This document shows positions 60,590 to 64,000 of a stretch of 64,000 nucleotides of DNA, in pieces. The stretch comes from Whalleya microplaca. Taxonomy: Eukaryota > Ascomycota > Sordariomycetes > Xylariales > Xylariaceae. A program made the position numbers and the translations under genes. The notes below the pieces were generated by a model that saw nothing but the letters and a program-made list of their open reading frames with translations, ran no database searches and was not told where the DNA came from. Position 1 is the stretch's first letter, and every line of letters begins with the position of its first letter. The stretch is from positions 248,001 to 312,000 of the forward strand of contig MU385766.1 in the NCBI GenBank assembly GCA_022497155.1, written 5' to 3'.

Positions 60590-61240
60590 GTTGTAAAGGG
60601 TCCTAACTTAATAGCGGATTATTCGCGTACTTTCGCAAGCGATCGGCGTAAAACACTTTAGTGCTTTTTTACGATAAAAAAATAATTTTTAATCGATATA
60701 AATAACCCTTTATTCCCTTTATCTTATAGTATTATCGAATTATCGGGTAGTTTAATTTATTAATTAGTCGGTCCGTTAATTATACTTTCTTAATAATATA
60801 TACCCGGTCTTTTATACCGAAATCGGGCTTACGTTACTTCCGGTTAGCTTAATCCGCTATTTACACTTAAGCTTTTTCTATTTAACGTCGTGCTTATTAA
60901 ACGTAAGTCTAAATACGCTTAACGAATTATTGCGCCTTTTTTCGATTTAGCTATTTTTTTATAAGTTTAAAAAAAAAATCTTTCGTACGCTTTTTTTAAT
61001 CGAATAACATATTTATAGTACGCTTATAAGTTACCTTTAATAACGTTAGTCTTTCTAATAACTTATAAAATAAAGTAACTTATATAGCGTTTATAGCGGG
61101 AATAACTTCCGACCAGTTATTTTAAAAGTAATTTATAAAAAAGCGTAAACGTTAGTCGAGATATTCGTTTATAATTTCGGCTTAGCCGGCGGTTTACAAA
61201 TATCCTAAAAATAATAATTTTTATTTAATCCCGAGGATTT
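60590..61240 (-). pseudogene. Second Gypsy-type integrase C-terminal remnant
   Basis: The minus strand keeps one long register with stops in which NNWSEVIPAINAIQ (TAA read as Q; about 61085-61126) is followed leftward by GYILLRKYN, RTD and LINYPIIRQYY (about 60690-60800). These match in order the end of the integrase core and the GPY/F-type C-terminal region of Gypsy pol, including the N-W-(S/E) and R-T-D-R-P-like positions. It is separate from the first element, whose own LTR ends at 59658, so a second, truncated or nested copy is present. Confidence 0.6.
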
Positions 61241-64000
61241 TAAAAAACTTATTTATAAAATTAAAAATAAACTAAAGGCCTTTATCCGAAACAATAAATA
61301 AGGGAATTTTATAAACACAAAAAGGTTTATTGTAATATATACGTATAGCATTTTTAGCGGTAGCAATTCTTTTATATAAAATAGTTTATAGCTTTTTTTC
61401 CAAACGATTTATAATTACTAATATATTATTATACCCCCGCTTATTTTCGGGCATAAATTTAAAATTTATAATAATATAGTCTTATATTTAGTTAAGTACC
61501 GGTAGGAAATATAGTAATCCCGGTGTTTTATTTTTAAGCGGTTTAAATAAAAAGCAGGGGTAATTAGCCATATAAATATTTATATCCCTATTTAGGCCTA
61601 GCCATTAATATTATACTTTAATTATTAGATTTATTTTATAGCGTCCGGGATATACTATTAAAATCCGGGTATATACTGTCTTAGGACAAGGTGTCAGGGT
61701 AAAGAAGGTGCCACTTCATAGCTTAGCTAATCGGAAATAATCGAAACAACGAAACAAAAAAGTCACTTATAACAGCTATTAATCGAAAAGAGAGATATAT
61801 CTATTGTCGGCGATAATACTATTTAAGCTATATATATTTTATTTAAAAGTAAAAAAAAAAAAACAAGCGATATATATATATTACGGTATACTAGCCCTAT
61901 AATATTTTTTTTAGATTTTATTATAAATATTCTTATTACAAAAAAATCTAATTAATTAATACAAACGCGAAAAGTATTTATTTTATTTATTTCTTATAAG
62001 CTTTCGCCTTAGGTTTAATTATTTTTTCTTTTTTATCTAATTCTATATATTTTCTAATAAACTTACGTCGTCTTATACGTTTTAATCGACTAAGCTTAAT
62101 AAAAAAAGGAATTCTTTATCGATTAATAATAGCTATACGTCTTTCGTAATCTGCTTAACTATTCTATCTTATAAGAAAAATAAGCTATAGTTGTTTTTTT
62201 AGCGCAATAAACTTATTTCTTACCTATCTATATAGAGTATAAGCTTTTTTATTTCGATAAATAGCTTCTCGTTATTTTTTTAGGAAAGGTTAATATTAAT
62301 CGAGGTTTAAAAGACTTATATAGGCTTTATATAATTTGGGCTAGCGTCGGGATGTCTTTTTTGCTTAAAATAGGCTGGGGGCAAAAATAAGCTTAGATTC
62401 GGGCTTTTGTTCTGATTTATTAAAGCTATCGAGTTAATTAATAACCTTATAAATTATTATTCGCTTTATTTTCGTAATTTAGCTTCTTATTTCTCGTTTT
62501 TTATTAATAGAATAAAAATTTTTATAAAAGCGAAAAAATGTAGTGGGGAAACGAAAAAAGCAAAAGATTAAATAAGCTACCTAAAAGCCGTAACTAAACC
62601 TATTTTACTATTATATTATTTAAATAAGTCTAATATAAGTAGGAATTATATTATTTTATTAAACTTAAACCTGGCGTAATTAATTAAAAATAGCCCGAAC
62701 TTTTTTTTTTATTACGAGTACTTATAAAATTAAACAAAAAAGTAATATAAGTTCTTACTAATATAATAATTAAAAAAAAGTAAAGGCTGCTTTTCTTTTT
62801 AACGTTAGTAGCTATAAGATCGCGTAAATATATAAATGCCGTTAATATAAAAAACCGGGGGTTATTTAAAATAATCCGAAAAAAAAACTAGTCGTTAATT
62901 TAAGTAATTTTTTAATTAAACTTTATAGTAGTTTTAAAGTAAACTTCTATTTTAATAAGTCCTTTTTTAAAAATAGCAACACTTATTTAAATTATAGCAG
63001 CTATAAAAATAATATCGCAATATTAACGCCTATAATAAGCAAAAAAAGCATTATATAAATTTAATGCTCCATCTACCTTTTATTTATTTTTATTATAACC
63101 AAAAAGAACGTTTCGATTAAAAATAACTTCAGGTACTTTATCGCTTCTAATTAATAAGAAATCTATTTCTAAAAAATCGATAATTTGCTTAATTTTTTAC
63201 TTTAAATACTACAGCCTATTTTTAGTTTAAAATTTAAATTTATATATCTTAATAAAAAGGCCGCGAAATTAATTAATAGTACAGAAATTAATATTAGCTA
63301 TTATAACAAACATACTAAAATCTAAAAGAAAAAGTTACTTTTATAAGAAAAAACTAATAAGTAAGATTATTTTAACCTTATATTTAAGGTCGAAATTAGC
63401 CGCAAATTTAATTTCAGCTTTATTTTTAAATATAGCCTTAAACTTAATATCAGCTTTCGAAATAGGCTTAAAGTTTTTACGAGCCGCTTAATTAACCTTC
63501 TTATATTTGTTCCGGTTCTTATACCTATTTTTTCTTTTCCTAAATAATTTAGGTAATTTTTTAGGCTACAATAGCTATAACGATATCTTAATATATAAAA
63601 AATAAGGTTTAAGGTATAATATTATTACAATAAGCTAATATAAAGCTATAAGAAAATTTAACTAATCAATTAAAAATAATAAAAAATAAGGGCAAAAAGT
63701 TAACAGATAATTAGATAAAAGTTATTAATAAATTGGTATAAAAAAACTTTTTTACGCCAAATTTTAGTTTATAATAAATAAAAATAAGTTAAAAAGTCCT
63801 TCCTATTTTTAATCAGTTATTTGAATTTATAATAAGCTAAATATTAGATATAATAAAATATTTAAGTCGTTATTACTAATTTTAAAAGTCGGCTTGCTCG
63901 ATTTAGCTTTAGTACATTTTCTAGGCTACTTATTATACCCTTTATTTATTTTATTCTTACATTTTATACTTTTTTTTCCCTTTAATAATTATTAACCTAA

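Larger units (their letters stand above)
59659..64000. mobile_element. AT-rich RIP-eroded repeat region with Gypsy remnants
   Basis: The same extreme AT composition and CpA depletion continue to the window end. One stretch (60590-61240) is a readable Gypsy integrase tail. A short less-mutated island lies at about 61675-61760 (with GTGTCAGGGTAAAGAAGGTG) and may be an LTR edge. From 61800 to 64000 I found no readable domain on either strand. No intact gene exists here. Confidence 0.7.

Noticed and set aside
52185..64000. AT-rich block as a centromere or CRISPR-like array
   Set aside because: The region is explained by RIP of LTR elements. No regularly spaced repeats exist, and centromere identity cannot be judged from sequence alone.

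Overview
The window is nuclear DNA from a filamentous ascomycete (Pezizomycotina). Genes carry several short introns (about 48-70 bp) with GTAAGT-like donors and CTAAC-like branch sites. The gene set is fungal: GCN2/CPC-3, Pet127, Cut12, a KTR mannosyltransferase, CWC16/Yju2 and Cwc2. The right end is a very AT-rich block whose repeats differ only by transitions, which is the signature of repeat-induced point mutation (RIP). I cannot assign a class or genus.

Layout. 1-290: 3' end of an unrecognised gene. 291-5957: gene-poor DNA. 5958-6203: small conserved-looking protein. 7147-39614: dense housekeeping core on both strands, in order Yju2 (-), gamma-tubulin complex component 5 (-), KRE2/MNT1-type mannosyltransferase (+), MORG1/WDR83 (-), Pet127 (+), SDR oxidoreductase (+), an NmrA-like relic (+), GCN2 (-), Cut12 (+), UreF (+), Cwc2 (-), ACAD10/11-like acyl-CoA dehydrogenase (+), Spo12 (+) and DRG2/Rbg2 (-). 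39615-52184: gene-poor transition zone with one MFS sugar transporter (+), one GNAT-like gene (+) and decayed fragments. 52185-64000: AT-rich RIP block holding a complete but dead Ty3/Gypsy-type LTR element (two 191-bp LTRs, minus strand), then a second Gypsy integrase relic and a tRNA-like promoter pair.

The genes do not form one pathway, but themes recur. Yju2 and Cwc2 act at the spliceosome core, and MORG1/WDR83 is linked to it in other species. GCP5, Cut12 and Spo12 belong to the spindle pole and mitotic exit. GCN2 and DRG2 act in translation control. UreF serves nickel loading of urease. Exon models were built by hand from splice sites and reading phase. They are phase-consistent for every multi-exon gene called, but no transcript or homology search was available.

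I found no convincing undescribed multi-gene system. The most interesting signals are a long perfect inverted repeat filling one DRG2 intron, a GC-AG intron in the kinase domain of GCN2, a 51-bp intron hidden inside an open Cut12 frame, a possible extra 3' exon of GCP5, and the RIP-killed retroelement.
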